A stretch of DNA of 64,000 nucleotides from Pseudoalteromonas undina. GTDB taxonomy: Bacteria > Pseudomonadota > Gammaproteobacteria > Enterobacterales > Alteromonadaceae. The notes under the pieces were generated by a model. The model did not search any database. It saw nothing but the letters and a program-made list of their open reading frames with translations, and was not told the origin of the DNA. The number at the start of each line of letters is the position of its first letter. Position 1 is the stretch's first letter. This document shows positions 46,164-55,409 of this stretch, in pieces. The position numbers and the translations under genes are program-made. The stretch covers positions 2,046,001 to 2,110,000 of the forward strand of contig NZ_AHCF03000003.1 of NCBI RefSeq assembly GCF_000238275.3, written 5' to 3'.

Positions 46164-47681
46164 ATGAAATTTAGTCGAAGTCTATTTTTACCCATTGCCG
46201 CTATTGCACTTACATTTTCGAGTGCAACGTTTGCCGATAATCAACGCCGTATTGATATCGACAGTAAAGTAGTTACTCAGCACAAAGCAAAAATAAATAA
46301 CGAACGATTTTCTTATACGGTAGCAACAGGCACACAGCCAGTATGGGATAACAAGGGTGATGCCATTGCAACCCTTCAATACACTTACTACACCCGCGAT
46401 AAAGTAGATGATAGAACAAAGCGTCCATTACTTATTTCATTTAATGGTGGCCCTGGTTCAGCATCAGTTTGGATGCATTTAGCTTACACCGGCCCTCGTG
46501 TTTTAAAAATTGACGACGAAGGCTACCCAATTCAACCTTATGGTGTAAAAGATAACCCTTATTCGGTTTTAGATGTAGCGGATATCGTTTATGTAAATCC
46601 TGTAAATACAGGTTATTCACGTGTTGTAGAAGATAAAGACGGTAACCTTTTACCCAAAGATAAACAAAAAGAGCTATTTTTTGGCGTTAATGCCGATATA
46701 AAGTACCTCGCAGAATGGCTTAATACTTTTGTATCTCGAAATGAACGTTGGCGCTCTCCAAAGTTTTTAATTGGTGAAAGCTATGGTACTACTCGTGTAT
46801 CGGGTTTAGCGCATGAGCTGCAAAATAGTCAGTGGATGTACATTAACGGTGTTGTACTCGTATCTCCTACCGATATCGGTATTAAACGCGACGGACCAGT
46901 AAAAGCAGCTAACCGCCTACCTTACTTTGCAGCTACTGCATGGTACCACAAAGCATTAAACGCCGATTTACAAGCAAAAGATTTAGACGAGCTATTACTG
47001 GAAGTTGAACAGTTTACCGTTAATGAGCTTATTCCTGCGCTTGCAAAAGGCGGCTTTATTGCGCCTGAAGAAAAACGTCGTATTATTAAAAAAATGGCTG
47101 AATATGCGGGTTTATCTGAAACATTTGTTAGTCAAAACAATTTAGATATTCCAACACAGTTTTTTTGGAAAGAGTTATTGCGTGAACGCGGACAAATGGT
47201 TGGTCGACTGGATTCGCGCTATTTAGGCATAGATAAACGCGATGCTGGTGAGTCACCAGATTACTGGGCAGAGCTTACATCATGGCTGCACTCTTTCACT
47301 CCTGCAATTAACTATTATCTTCGTGAAGAGCTTAATTACAAAACCGATATCAAATATAACTTATTTGGTAACGTTCACCCATGGGATAGAAGCGGAAATA
47401 ATACCGGTGAAAATTTACGCTTAGCCATGGCTCAAAACCCTTATTTAAATGTAATGGTTCAGGCGGGCTACTTTGACGGTGCAACCAATTACTTTGATGC
47501 CAAATATACTATGTGGCAATTAGATCCAAGTGGTAAAATGCAAGATAGATTAAGCTTTAAAGGCTACCGCAGTGGCCATATGATGTATCTACGCCACGCA
47601 GATTTAGAAAGCTCTAATAACGATTTACGCGAGTTTATAAATCAGTCTTTACCCAAAGACGGTGAATCCGCTAAATACTAA
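46164..47681 (+). CDS. Exported S10-family serine carboxypeptidase
   Basis: A 505-residue alpha/beta-hydrolase peptidase with a signal peptide (MKFSRSLFLPIAAIALTFSSATFA). S10 hallmarks are the oxyanion-hole segment LLISFNGGPGSASVWMHL, NPVNTGYSR, the nucleophile elbow GESYGTTR (Ser), the Asp in QAGYFDGATNY and the catalytic His in YRSGHMMYLRH. It probably trims C-terminal residues of peptides in the periplasm or outside for nutrition. It is a single gene with its own terminator. Confidence 0.93.
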   Translation: MKFSRSLFLPIAAIALTFSSATFADNQRRIDIDSKVVTQHKAKINNERFSYTVATGTQPVWDNKGDAIATLQYTYYTRDKVDDRTKRPLLISFNGGPGSASVWMHLAYTGPRVLKIDDEGYPIQPYGVKDNPYSVLDVADIVYVNPVNTGYSRVVEDKDGNLLPKDKQKELFFGVNADIKYLAEWLNTFVSRNERWRSPKFLIGESYGTTRVSGLAHELQNSQWMYINGVVLVSPTDIGIKRDGPVKAANRLPYFAATAWYHKALNADLQAKDLDELLLEVEQFTVNELIPALAKGGFIAPEEKRRIIKKMAEYAGLSETFVSQNNLDIPTQFFWKELLRERGQMVGRLDSRYLGIDKRDAGESPDYWAELTSWLHSFTPAINYYLREELNYKTDIKYNLFGNVHPWDRSGNNTGENLRLAMAQNPYLNVMVQAGYFDGATNYFDAKYTMWQLDPSGKMQDRLSFKGYRSGHMMYLRHADLESSNNDLREFINQSLPKDGESAKY

Positions 47682-47697
47682 TTAGCTTTTACCCACT

Positions 47698-47725
47698 AAA
47701 AAGTGACCTCTTAGGTCACTTTTTT
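47698..47725. terminator. Terminator between S10 peptidase and START gene
   Basis: AGTGACCT (47702-47709) pairs with AGGTCACT (47713-47720) with A- and T-runs outside. It serves convergent genes. Confidence 0.88.
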
Positions 47726-47727
47726 GC

Positions 47728-48420
47728 TTATAACTGCGGCGGTTCGGTATGTGTGCAATTACCGGTGCGAATAACGGTTGGCTTTGCTATGTACTGCTTA
47801 GTAGTGAGTATTTCAGCAAGATTTATTAGCGTCTTAAGGTTACTTTTTAGGGCGATCCGATTATTTAACCACGTGGGTATCTTACCGCCTGGTAACGCAT
47901 ATACCTGATAACTAATGTGCAAATTTTTCGCCTGTTGAGTTAACAGCCACATTGCATCTAAGGTGCTTATTCTTATTGCCCCTTTAGTTTTAGGTAAAAA
48001 ATCTGGGCGCGCGTGAATACTAAGCTGCGTTTGCAACGAACTCACCCTTGTATAGCACGAATAAGTAATCACATCTCTATTGCTAACAGGCCACGGGCTA
48101 TCAATATAACTGTAAACTAAGTTTTCTGAAGGGCTTAAACTTTTGAGTAACGTGACCTTAGTAATGTTTTCTATCCAGCTAGGGGCTGTATCGGTATCAC
48201 TAAGTAAAGCAACTAAATCCTCTGCGGTGACATTGTTAACCACCGTTTCAGCTTTCATTTTTAAGGTATCGTCAGTTAAACGCTGAAAATAAACACTTAC
48301 CCCTTGTTTACTTTCGTAAAGTTGCCAAGATGGCTGTGAACACACATAGGTAGCAAAACACAAAAGTGAAAAAATCATGCACTTTTGCAGCAAAGTCCGG
48401 CTACAAAAGTGCTTAGCCAT
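47728..48420 (-). CDS. Exported START-domain protein
   Basis: A 230-residue protein with a hydrophobic N-terminal signal (KCMIFSLLCFATYVCSQPS) and a START-like lipid-binding domain: WQLYESKQGVSVYFQRL, APSWIENITKVTLLKSL, VYSYIDSPWPVSNRDVITYSCY and ALPGGKIPTWLNNRIA. Relatives in gammaproteobacteria are of unknown ligand, and lipid binding in the envelope is inference. ATG 48420 overlaps the CYTH-CHAD stop by one base (TAATG), so the genes are coupled. Confidence 0.85.
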   Translation of the reverse strand: MAKHFCSRTLLQKCMIFSLLCFATYVCSQPSWQLYESKQGVSVYFQRLTDDTLKMKAETVVNNVTAEDLVALLSDTDTAPSWIENITKVTLLKSLSPSENLVYSYIDSPWPVSNRDVITYSCYTRVSSLQTQLSIHARPDFLPKTKGAIRISTLDAMWLLTQQAKNLHISYQVYALPGGKIPTWLNNRIALKSNLKTLINLAEILTTKQYIAKPTVIRTGNCTHTEPPQL

Positions 48421-49940
48421 TAAAGCCAATAAGGTTCTGTATCAAATGAGGCGTGTCGACTTTGCTCCATGGCACTGACTAAAAAGTCAGATTTTTGCTC
48501 TAACCATAGTTGTATTTTTGCCAATTGAGCATCCTCTTGCCCGCCACATAGCTGTTTTAAATAATCAAGCGTGCTTAACTCATACATCCCATGAGAAATA
48601 TCCAACCAAGGAAGCCTAAACTCTAATCGCTCATCTTTATTAAACAGTGCCCCTAAACAGTTACCACTGAGTAAACTATTTTCTAATTGAGTGCGGAAGT
48701 TTAAGTAATCATTGCCTGCTAAGCTTTGCTCTTTAGGCAGTAAGCGATGTAAGTTTTTCCAATCTTTATCAAATAGGCGGTGAGCAATATCTACGATAGG
48801 TTGCTCTGCATTTTGAAGCTCTGCTTGGCTCCAATCTTTACGCCACTGCTTGTTTATTAACCATGTGGTTAAGCTCAGCAATAAACGGTTGTAGCGTGCA
48901 CTATGAAAAAGCGAAAAAATATCGTCAATGCTCGGCTGTAACTCTTTTAAATCGTTAATAACTTGCGTTAACGCTGGGGCGCTATTTATTTTTTTATAAA
49001 AAGCATGGCGCTTAGAGGTATAAGTTTTTAACTGAATTGCATTTTCAACCCATGCTAACTCACTTAATAGCCACTTGAGTTCTGTTCTGAGTTGCTCGGT
49101 ACTTTCTTTACTAACAATATCGTCAAACAACCAAAAGTTGTGTCTAATTAAACTAATGCCGTCGGTTACACGTTTTAATGTTTTTAAACTTGGCTTATCG
49201 AAATAGCATTGCTCGTGTTTTTGCACAAAGCGAATACCAAACCCCATAGCTTCAATAAGGGCTTGCTCTTGAGTGGCTTGCTTATTAAGTTTCACAAAGC
49301 CGATTGATTTACTTGGTTGAAGCGGCGTGTCATCCGCAAGGCGGTAGCCTCTTGCTGCTTTTGAATAGAGCCCTAAACGAATGCTGTTTTGGCTCACTAA
49401 TATATCTGCAAAAGCAAATAGCTCCTCACGACTACCTTCAACCAGCTCGATTTCAAGCTCGCTGATGATTTCTACCTTACCTGACGCAGCAATTTCACCT
49501 TTATCTAATACCACTTCAATTTTGGCACCATTTGGGGTTTCTATTAACCACGTACGGCGAATAAAATTAGTACTAAAAATAGGGAATAGATTTTGTGATA
49601 TGGCATCAATTTGCATACCGTGAGGCCAAATTGATGAATCAAACGCCATTAGATTTGGCCGGTTTGTTTCTATTGGAAGATTGTACTCTGGGCGCTGATG
49701 TAAGCCCCCTACCACTTCTCCAGCTAGCTTAATTGTTTGCTCACAGCGCTCGTCTGTACAACGCGTTCTAAAGCCAATATCGAGTGCTCTTAACTCTCTG
49801 CTTGGTGTATCATAATAAGCATTTTGCAAACTTTTAGAAGGTTTGTTTGTGACTGTTTTTGCAAATTGAGTAATTAGTGAGGGGATCAGTGGAATGACGT
49901 CATCTGATACCAAAAATTTCAGTTCTATCTCAGTATCCAT
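48420..49940 (-). CDS. ygiF: CYTH-CHAD inorganic triphosphatase (YgiF-like)
   Basis: A 506-residue cytoplasmic protein. The N-terminal CYTH tunnel domain (about 1-205) has the ExExK motif in TEIELKF and further acidic and basic strands (KIEVVLDKGEI, SELEIELVEGS); it hydrolyses inorganic triphosphate in E. coli YgiF. The C-terminal CHAD helical domain (about 220-500), rich in His and Lys, binds polyphosphate in related proteins. It is divergent from an SH3/YgiM-type gene, as in E. coli. Confidence 0.9.
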   Translation of the reverse strand: MDTEIELKFLVSDDVIPLIPSLITQFAKTVTNKPSKSLQNAYYDTPSRELRALDIGFRTRCTDERCEQTIKLAGEVVGGLHQRPEYNLPIETNRPNLMAFDSSIWPHGMQIDAISQNLFPIFSTNFIRRTWLIETPNGAKIEVVLDKGEIAASGKVEIISELEIELVEGSREELFAFADILVSQNSIRLGLYSKAARGYRLADDTPLQPSKSIGFVKLNKQATQEQALIEAMGFGIRFVQKHEQCYFDKPSLKTLKRVTDGISLIRHNFWLFDDIVSKESTEQLRTELKWLLSELAWVENAIQLKTYTSKRHAFYKKINSAPALTQVINDLKELQPSIDDIFSLFHSARYNRLLLSLTTWLINKQWRKDWSQAELQNAEQPIVDIAHRLFDKDWKNLHRLLPKEQSLAGNDYLNFRTQLENSLLSGNCLGALFNKDERLEFRLPWLDISHGMYELSTLDYLKQLCGGQEDAQLAKIQLWLEQKSDFLVSAMEQSRHASFDTEPYWL

Positions 49941-50152
49941 TAGGCTTGCGGATTACCCTTAAAATTAATAAGTGCTCAAAATAAACAAAGCAGCCCTATA
50001 TTGCAAATTTTTTAGTCATAAACACACAAGCAAAATGCTCTGGTTACAATATCTGTCTTGCTATTAAACTATTAAATCCATACTATCTATATACTTATGC
50101 GAAATAAAAATCACGTTCACAACGGACACTGCTAGATTAACAAGGTAGATAA

Positions 50153-50758
50153 ATGCTAAAACACTGTTTACTATGGCTGCTTTTAACAGCCGCCCCGTTT
50201 ATGAGCCAAGCAGAGGAAGCTCAATCAACGTCGCCGACTAATGCTAAAACAGCTTATATAATCGATAATTTGTATACTTTCATGCGCTCAGGTGCCAGTA
50301 AAGACTATCGTTTACTTGGTTCAATAGATGCAGGTACGCAACTCACTTTATTATCTGATGAACAAAATGGTTTTATAAAAGTTAAAGATGATAAAGATCG
50401 TGAAGGCTGGGTAGAAGCTAAATTCATTAGTGAATCAGCTGGTTTAAAACAACAATACCAAGCCCTCAATAATGAAATAAGCACTATGCAAAATAGACTT
50501 CGTCAAGCGCAAGTTGAGTTACCTGAGCTGCAAGAGCAAAACGCACAGTTAACCGAACAAAACGCGCAACTATTAGCACAAATTAGTCAGTTACAAGGTG
50601 AGCTTTCTCAAGAACAACAGCTAAAACAAGCAACCAGTGCTAAAGAAAAACGCCAGTTACTTACTTACGGTGGAGCCATTGCATTTTTAGGTTTGTTCTT
50701 AGGAATTATCTTAACTATCGTGTTATCACGCAGAAAACGCTATGAAGGTTGGGCATAA
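50153..50758 (+). CDS. ygiM: SH3-domain membrane protein (YgiM-like)
   Basis: A 201-residue envelope protein: signal peptide ending MSQAEEAQ, a bacterial SH3 domain (about 35-100, TFMRSGASKDYRLLGSIDAGTQL...GWVEAKFI), a coiled coil rich in Gln and Leu (about 105-165) and a C-terminal TM helix (YGGAIAFLGLFLGIILTIVL) followed by RRKRYEGWA. This is the TIGR04211/YgiM architecture. SH3 domains of this type usually contact cell wall. An AAGGT ribosome site precedes the ATG. Confidence 0.92.
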   Translation: MLKHCLLWLLLTAAPFMSQAEEAQSTSPTNAKTAYIIDNLYTFMRSGASKDYRLLGSIDAGTQLTLLSDEQNGFIKVKDDKDREGWVEAKFISESAGLKQQYQALNNEISTMQNRLRQAQVELPELQEQNAQLTEQNAQLLAQISQLQGELSQEQQLKQATSAKEKRQLLTYGGAIAFLGLFLGIILTIVLSRRKRYEGWA

Positions 50759-50770
50759 GCTTAACTTAAT

Positions 50771-50820
50771 ACAGCAGGCATAAAAAAAGCATCATATGAT
50801 GCTTTTTTTATGCCTGCTGT
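50771..50820. terminator. 50-bp perfect palindrome, bidirectional terminator
   Basis: Left half ACAGCAGGCA-TAAAAAAAGC-ATCAT and right half are exact complements with no loop spacer (centre between 50795 and 50796). The inner GCATCAT/ATGATGC stem flanked by A7 and T7 terminates both ygiM and the Lrp-type gene. The outer GCAGGCA arms extend it into a full 25-bp inverted repeat. Confidence 0.85.
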
Positions 50821-50844
50821 GTTTTTTTTAAAAGAATATCTACG

Positions 50845-51327
50845 TTATATATCTAAACGAAGCCCAGGGTCTTGTTTGATTTTTTCTATTACCATGTAAG
50901 TGTGGTGTGTGCCCACTCCCGGAATATCAACCAAATCACCTAATACTTCTCTGTATTCATCCATGTTGGAAACGCGAATTTTTAATAAATAGTCATAACC
51001 ACCCGCTACCATATCACACTCAACAACCTGCTTAATTTTAAGAATGTGTTCACGAAATACTTTAAATACGGCTGTATTTGAAGTAACTAATGATACCTGC
51101 ACATGGGCCACTAGGCTTTGATTAAGTTTTTCCTCACTTAATTTAGCGAAATACCCCTCAATATAGCCCTCTTGCTCTAAACGTTTAACCCTATCTAAAC
51201 AGGGACTGGGGCTTAAATTCACCTGCTTTGCGAGGTTAACATTTGAAATTCTACCATTGCGCTGCAAAACGTCTAAAATTGATATATCGATACGATCAAG
51301 CAGGCGTAATCTATTCGGATTAGTCAT
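50845..51327 (-). CDS. Lrp/AsnC-family regulator, probable proline-utilisation control
   Basis: A 160-residue feast/famine regulator. The N-terminal HTH (about 12-60, ILDVLQRNGRISNVNLAKQVNLSPSPCLDRVKRLEQEGYI) is followed by the RAM effector domain (VAHVQVSL, VVECDMVAGGYDYLLKIRVSNMDEY). It is divergent from putA with an Lrp-consensus operator between. Because this PutA lacks its own DNA-binding domain, this protein is the likely PutR-type, proline-responsive activator. That role is inference. Confidence 0.93.
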   Translation of the reverse strand: MTNPNRLRLLDRIDISILDVLQRNGRISNVNLAKQVNLSPSPCLDRVKRLEQEGYIEGYFAKLSEEKLNQSLVAHVQVSLVTSNTAVFKVFREHILKIKQVVECDMVAGGYDYLLKIRVSNMDEYREVLGDLVDIPGVGTHHTYMVIEKIKQDPGLRLDI

Positions 51328-51393
51328 ATCAGTATTTTATATGGATAAGTTAATAATATGCCCTGTAAATTATCGTAAAACGGCGAAATTAAC

Positions 51394-51408
51394 CAGCATA
51401 TTCTGCTG
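51394..51408. promoter_or_regulatory. Lrp-type operator between lrp-like gene and putA
   Basis: CAGCATATTCTGCTG matches the Lrp consensus YAGHAWATTWTDCTR at 14 of 15 positions. It is a dyad (CCAGCA/TGCTGG) located 89 bp before the putA ATG and 67 bp before the regulator ATG. Confidence 0.7.
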
Positions 51409-51496
51409 GATTTTAATTAGAATGCACGCTTTACACCAACAACATTTAGCGGTAATTAACAATTATCCTAAGTCTTAACACTCCTGAGGGTTGCTT

Positions 51497-54400
51497 ATGT
51501 TATTCAATGGCGATTTAACAACGACTTGTCCGATCAGACAAAAGATCCGTGACTTTTACCGTATTGATGAAAATGCGGTTATTGATCACATTTTACCACT
51601 TGCAGAAGTCGGTGTTAAAGCACGAAGCCGTGCATGGGAAAGAGCTCGCCAAATAGTATTAAACATTCGTAAAGACCAAGATGGTCAAAGCGGTGTTGAT
51701 GCGCTATTAAATGAATTTTCACTATCGAGTGAAGAGGGTGTGGTATTAATGTGTTTAGCCGAAGCATTGCTTCGCGTTCCTGATAAAGCAACTCAAGAAA
51801 CATTAATACGTGATAAATTAGCAAATGGCGATTGGAGCTCTCACTTAGGCAGTAGTGATTCTTTATTCGTTAATGCTTCGTCTTGGGGATTATTAGTAAC
51901 CGGTAAAATGGTTAACTATAACGACAAAACGAAAGAGCAACAATTTGGTATGCTCAAAAAAACCATTGGTCGTTTAGGCGAGCCTGTTATTCGTAAGTCT
52001 GTGAACTTTGCCATGAAAATTATGGGTAAACAGTTCGTAATGGGCCGCACTATTGACGAGGCCATTGAACGTGCAGCCGATACAGAGAAAAAAGGCTATG
52101 TATATTCTTACGATATGCTAGGCGAAGGCGCTCGCACAATGAAAGATGCTAAGCGCTACTTCGACAGCTACATGAATGCAATTCATTCTATTGGTAAAGC
52201 AGCAAATGGCCGTGGTCCAATAAAAAGCCCGGGCATTTCTGTAAAGTTATCAGCTATTCATCCGCGTTATGAATTTACTCATAAAGAACGCGTGATGGAA
52301 GAAATCGTTCCAAAACTAAAAGAACTTGCACTTGCCGCTAAAAAATACGACATCGGGTTTACTGTTGATGCTGAAGAAGCTGACCGTTTAGATATTTCTC
52401 TTGATGTTATTGAAGCGGTATTTAGCGATGAAGACCTTGGCGATTGGCAAGGTTTTGGCTTAGCGGTTCAGGCGTATCAAAAGCGCGCTATTTTTGTTAT
52501 TGAATGGCTAACAGACCTAGCAACCCGTGTGGGTCGTAAAATGATGGTGCGTTTAGTAAAAGGCGCATACTGGGATACCGAAATCAAAACCACACAACAA
52601 GATGGTTTAGACTTCTTCCCGGTATTTACCCGTAAAGCAACCACTGATGTGTCATACAAAGCATGTGCGATTAAAATGCTTGAAGCACGAGATGTACTTT
52701 ACCCGCAATTTGCAACACACAACGCCTACACTGCTGCAACTATTTTAGAAGTAGCTAAAGGTGATAACCAAGGTTTTGAATTCCAACGTCTACACGGTAT
52801 GGGCGAATCTTTATTTGACCAAATCGTTAATGCAGAAAAAATCCAGTGTCGTGTATACGCACCAGTAGGCCAGCACGAAGACTTACTTGCTTACCTTGTT
52901 CGTCGTTTACTAGAAAATGGTGCTAACTCATCTTTTGTAAATGCCATTGTAGATACCACTCAACCGGTTGAAGCATTATTACCAGATCCTGTTGAAACGC
53001 TGCAAGGTTTACGTAATAAATACAACACGCAAATAAAAATGCCAATTGATTTATACGGTGAAGAACGTGCCAACTCAAAAGGTATGGATTTAACTGATAT
53101 TAACGTGATCACCCCGTTTAAAGAAAATTTAGACACTTGGTTTGAAGAGCACTTAATTGAAGAAAGCCAAGTACCAGAAGGCGCGCTGGCAGTTAAAAAT
53201 CCAGCAAACCATAAAGAAATTATTGGCCACGTAAAATTACAAAATAGCGATGAAATGAAAGTGTTGCTAGCCAATGCTGAAACCGCTTTTGAATCATGGT
53301 CACAAACACCAGTAAAAGAGCGTGCTAATCTATTGCGTCGCGTTGCTGATATTTTAGAGCGTCATCATGATGAGCTTGTTGCTATCTGTATTAAAGAAGC
53401 AGGTAAAGTGGCACAAGATGGTATTGATGAAGTACGCGAAGCGGTTGATTTTTGTCGTTACTACGCAGCCCGTGCTGAAGAGCTTGCTCAAGATGAGCGC
53501 TTTGAAGCTCGTGGTGTGATTTTATGTATTAGCCCATGGAACTTCCCACTCGCTATTTTCTTAGGTCAAGTTGCAGCTGCTATCGTTACGGGTAACACAG
53601 TAATTGCAAAACCTGCAGAACAGACGAGCTTAATTGCTCTACGCGCTATTGAATTAATGCTTTCTGTTGGTTTACCTGAGCACGTTGTACAGCCTGTGGT
53701 TGCTCGCGGTAGCGAAGTAGGTAAAACCATTGTGCCAGATGAGCGCATTCAAGCAGTTATGTTTACAGGTTCAACTGAAACGGGCACGCTTATTTCGCAA
53801 ACATTAGCGGCACGTAACGATATTCAGGTGCCTTTAATTGCAGAAACTGGCGGCCAAAACTGTATGATTGTTGACTCAACAGCGCTGCCTGAGCAAGTTG
53901 TTGATGATGTAATCAGTTCTGGTTTCCAAAGTGCAGGTCAACGTTGTTCAGCATTACGTGTGCTCTTTATTCAAGAAGATGTTGCTGATGGCATTATCGA
54001 CATGCTCAAGGGCGCGCTTGCTGAATTACACATTGGCGACCCATCATTACTCTCTACAGACGTAGGCCCTGTAATTGATGAAAAAGCGCTGAAAACACTC
54101 AACGACCATGTTGAATACCTAAAGGGTAATGCAACACTTCACTATGAGTGTAAAATTCCTGATAACAGCGAAAACGGTGCGTTTTTCTTTGCCCCACGTT
54201 TATACGAAATCAAAGACTTATCGGTATTAAAGCGTGAAGTATTTGGCCCGTGTGTACACGTGATCCGCTTTAAAGCAAGTGAGCTTGATAGTGTTGTCGA
54301 CCAAATTAACAACACCGGTTACGGCTTAACAATGGGTATTCATTCTCGTATTGAAGAGCGCTGTGAACACTTAGCTAAAATGTCGCGCGCAGGTAATGTT

Positions 54401-55300
54401 TACGTAAACCGTAATATGATTGGTGCGATTGTTGGCGTGCAACCCTTTGGCGGCCGTGGACTATCAGGTACTGGCCCTAAAGCCGGTGGACCAAACTACC
54501 TACAACGCTTAATCAAAGAAAAAGCATCACCAGATAACGTACAAATGACTAACCTAACGCCAGACGAGCTTGATTTACACCACTACAGTGGCGCAAATGA
54601 GCAAGTAGAAAAGCTAATGGTTAACTCTATGCGCGATGAAAAAATTTGGCGTGCAACACCACTGAATGACCGTGTTTCTGCGGTGCGTCAGTTATTAGCG
54701 AAAGTAGCAACCGTTGAAATTATTGATGACCTTGCAGACGATTTAGCGTTAACACTTGCCGATGCACGTGCTCAGTTAAACCGCTTAGAAAAGCACATGC
54801 GTAAATATACAACATTGCCAGGGCCAACGGGTGAATCGAATACACTTCACCTTGAAGCACGCGGCTGTGTAGTATGTTACGCAGATAAGAGCACCTCATT
54901 TAACTTTTGGGCACTATCGATTATTACCGCGCTTGCTGCTGGTAACACGGTAATAACAGTAGCATCTGAAATATTTTATGATGAAGCGGTTGCTTTTAGA
55001 GATAAGTTTATTGCAACCGGCGTTGCAGAAGGTGTTTTCCAAGTAGCTAAACCAAATCAGTTACAAGCGATATTAGCGCATCCTCACCTAGCCGGAGCGG
55101 TAGTTGCTGCACGTTCTTCTCGCTTAGGCTACTTCAGCCAACAGCTTGCACAACGTAAAGGCGCTATACTGCCAGTGATCAGCTCTGAGTATTACGACAC
55201 GCTAATTAAGCGCTTAATTACTGAAAAAACAATCAGTATAGACACGACGGCATCAGGCGGTAACACCTCCTTGATGACCCTTGTTGAAGATGATGAATAG
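51497..55300 (+). CDS. putA: Bifunctional proline dehydrogenase / glutamate-semialdehyde dehydrogenase
   Basis: Oxidises proline to glutamate in two channelled steps at the membrane surface. The 1267 residues comprise a PRODH domain (about 90-480) with FAD-barrel segments such as RLVKGAYWDTEIK and THNAYTAATI; an ALDH domain (about 560-1030) with catalytic Glu in AETGGQNCM and Cys in SAGQRCSALR; and a C-terminal ALDH-fold domain (about 1040-1260). No N-terminal ribbon-helix-helix is present, so this is a type-B, non-repressor PutA. ATG 51497 is 6 nt from GAGGG; an in-frame TTG precedes it. Confidence 0.98.
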   Translation: MLFNGDLTTTCPIRQKIRDFYRIDENAVIDHILPLAEVGVKARSRAWERARQIVLNIRKDQDGQSGVDALLNEFSLSSEEGVVLMCLAEALLRVPDKATQETLIRDKLANGDWSSHLGSSDSLFVNASSWGLLVTGKMVNYNDKTKEQQFGMLKKTIGRLGEPVIRKSVNFAMKIMGKQFVMGRTIDEAIERAADTEKKGYVYSYDMLGEGARTMKDAKRYFDSYMNAIHSIGKAANGRGPIKSPGISVKLSAIHPRYEFTHKERVMEEIVPKLKELALAAKKYDIGFTVDAEEADRLDISLDVIEAVFSDEDLGDWQGFGLAVQAYQKRAIFVIEWLTDLATRVGRKMMVRLVKGAYWDTEIKTTQQDGLDFFPVFTRKATTDVSYKACAIKMLEARDVLYPQFATHNAYTAATILEVAKGDNQGFEFQRLHGMGESLFDQIVNAEKIQCRVYAPVGQHEDLLAYLVRRLLENGANSSFVNAIVDTTQPVEALLPDPVETLQGLRNKYNTQIKMPIDLYGEERANSKGMDLTDINVITPFKENLDTWFEEHLIEESQVPEGALAVKNPANHKEIIGHVKLQNSDEMKVLLANAETAFESWSQTPVKERANLLRRVADILERHHDELVAICIKEAGKVAQDGIDEVREAVDFCRYYAARAEELAQDERFEARGVILCISPWNFPLAIFLGQVAAAIVTGNTVIAKPAEQTSLIALRAIELMLSVGLPEHVVQPVVARGSEVGKTIVPDERIQAVMFTGSTETGTLISQTLAARNDIQVPLIAETGGQNCMIVDSTALPEQVVDDVISSGFQSAGQRCSALRVLFIQEDVADGIIDMLKGALAELHIGDPSLLSTDVGPVIDEKALKTLNDHVEYLKGNATLHYECKIPDNSENGAFFFAPRLYEIKDLSVLKREVFGPCVHVIRFKASELDSVVDQINNTGYGLTMGIHSRIEERCEHLAKMSRAGNVYVNRNMIGAIVGVQPFGGRGLSGTGPKAGGPNYLQRLIKEKASPDNVQMTNLTPDELDLHHYSGANEQVEKLMVNSMRDEKIWRATPLNDRVSAVRQLLAKVATVEIIDDLADDLALTLADARAQLNRLEKHMRKYTTLPGPTGESNTLHLEARGCVVCYADKSTSFNFWALSIITALAAGNTVITVASEIFYDEAVAFRDKFIATGVAEGVFQVAKPNQLQAILAHPHLAGAVVAARSSRLGYFSQQLAQRKGAILPVISSEYYDTLIKRLITEKTISIDTTASGGNTSLMTLVEDDE

Positions 55301-55320
55301 AAAATAATCATTATTTAATT

Positions 55321-55347
55321 AAAAAGGCATCAAATTGATGCCTTTTT
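55321..55347 (+). terminator. Terminator after putA
   Basis: AAAAGGCATC (55321-55330) pairs with GATGCCTTTT (55336-55345) around AAATT, then T-run. Confidence 0.88.
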
Positions 55348-55409
55348 TATTTCTAAATGTGAATTTATTTGTTACTTTCTCTAATCATACTTGTTAATAA
55401 GAGTTCACT

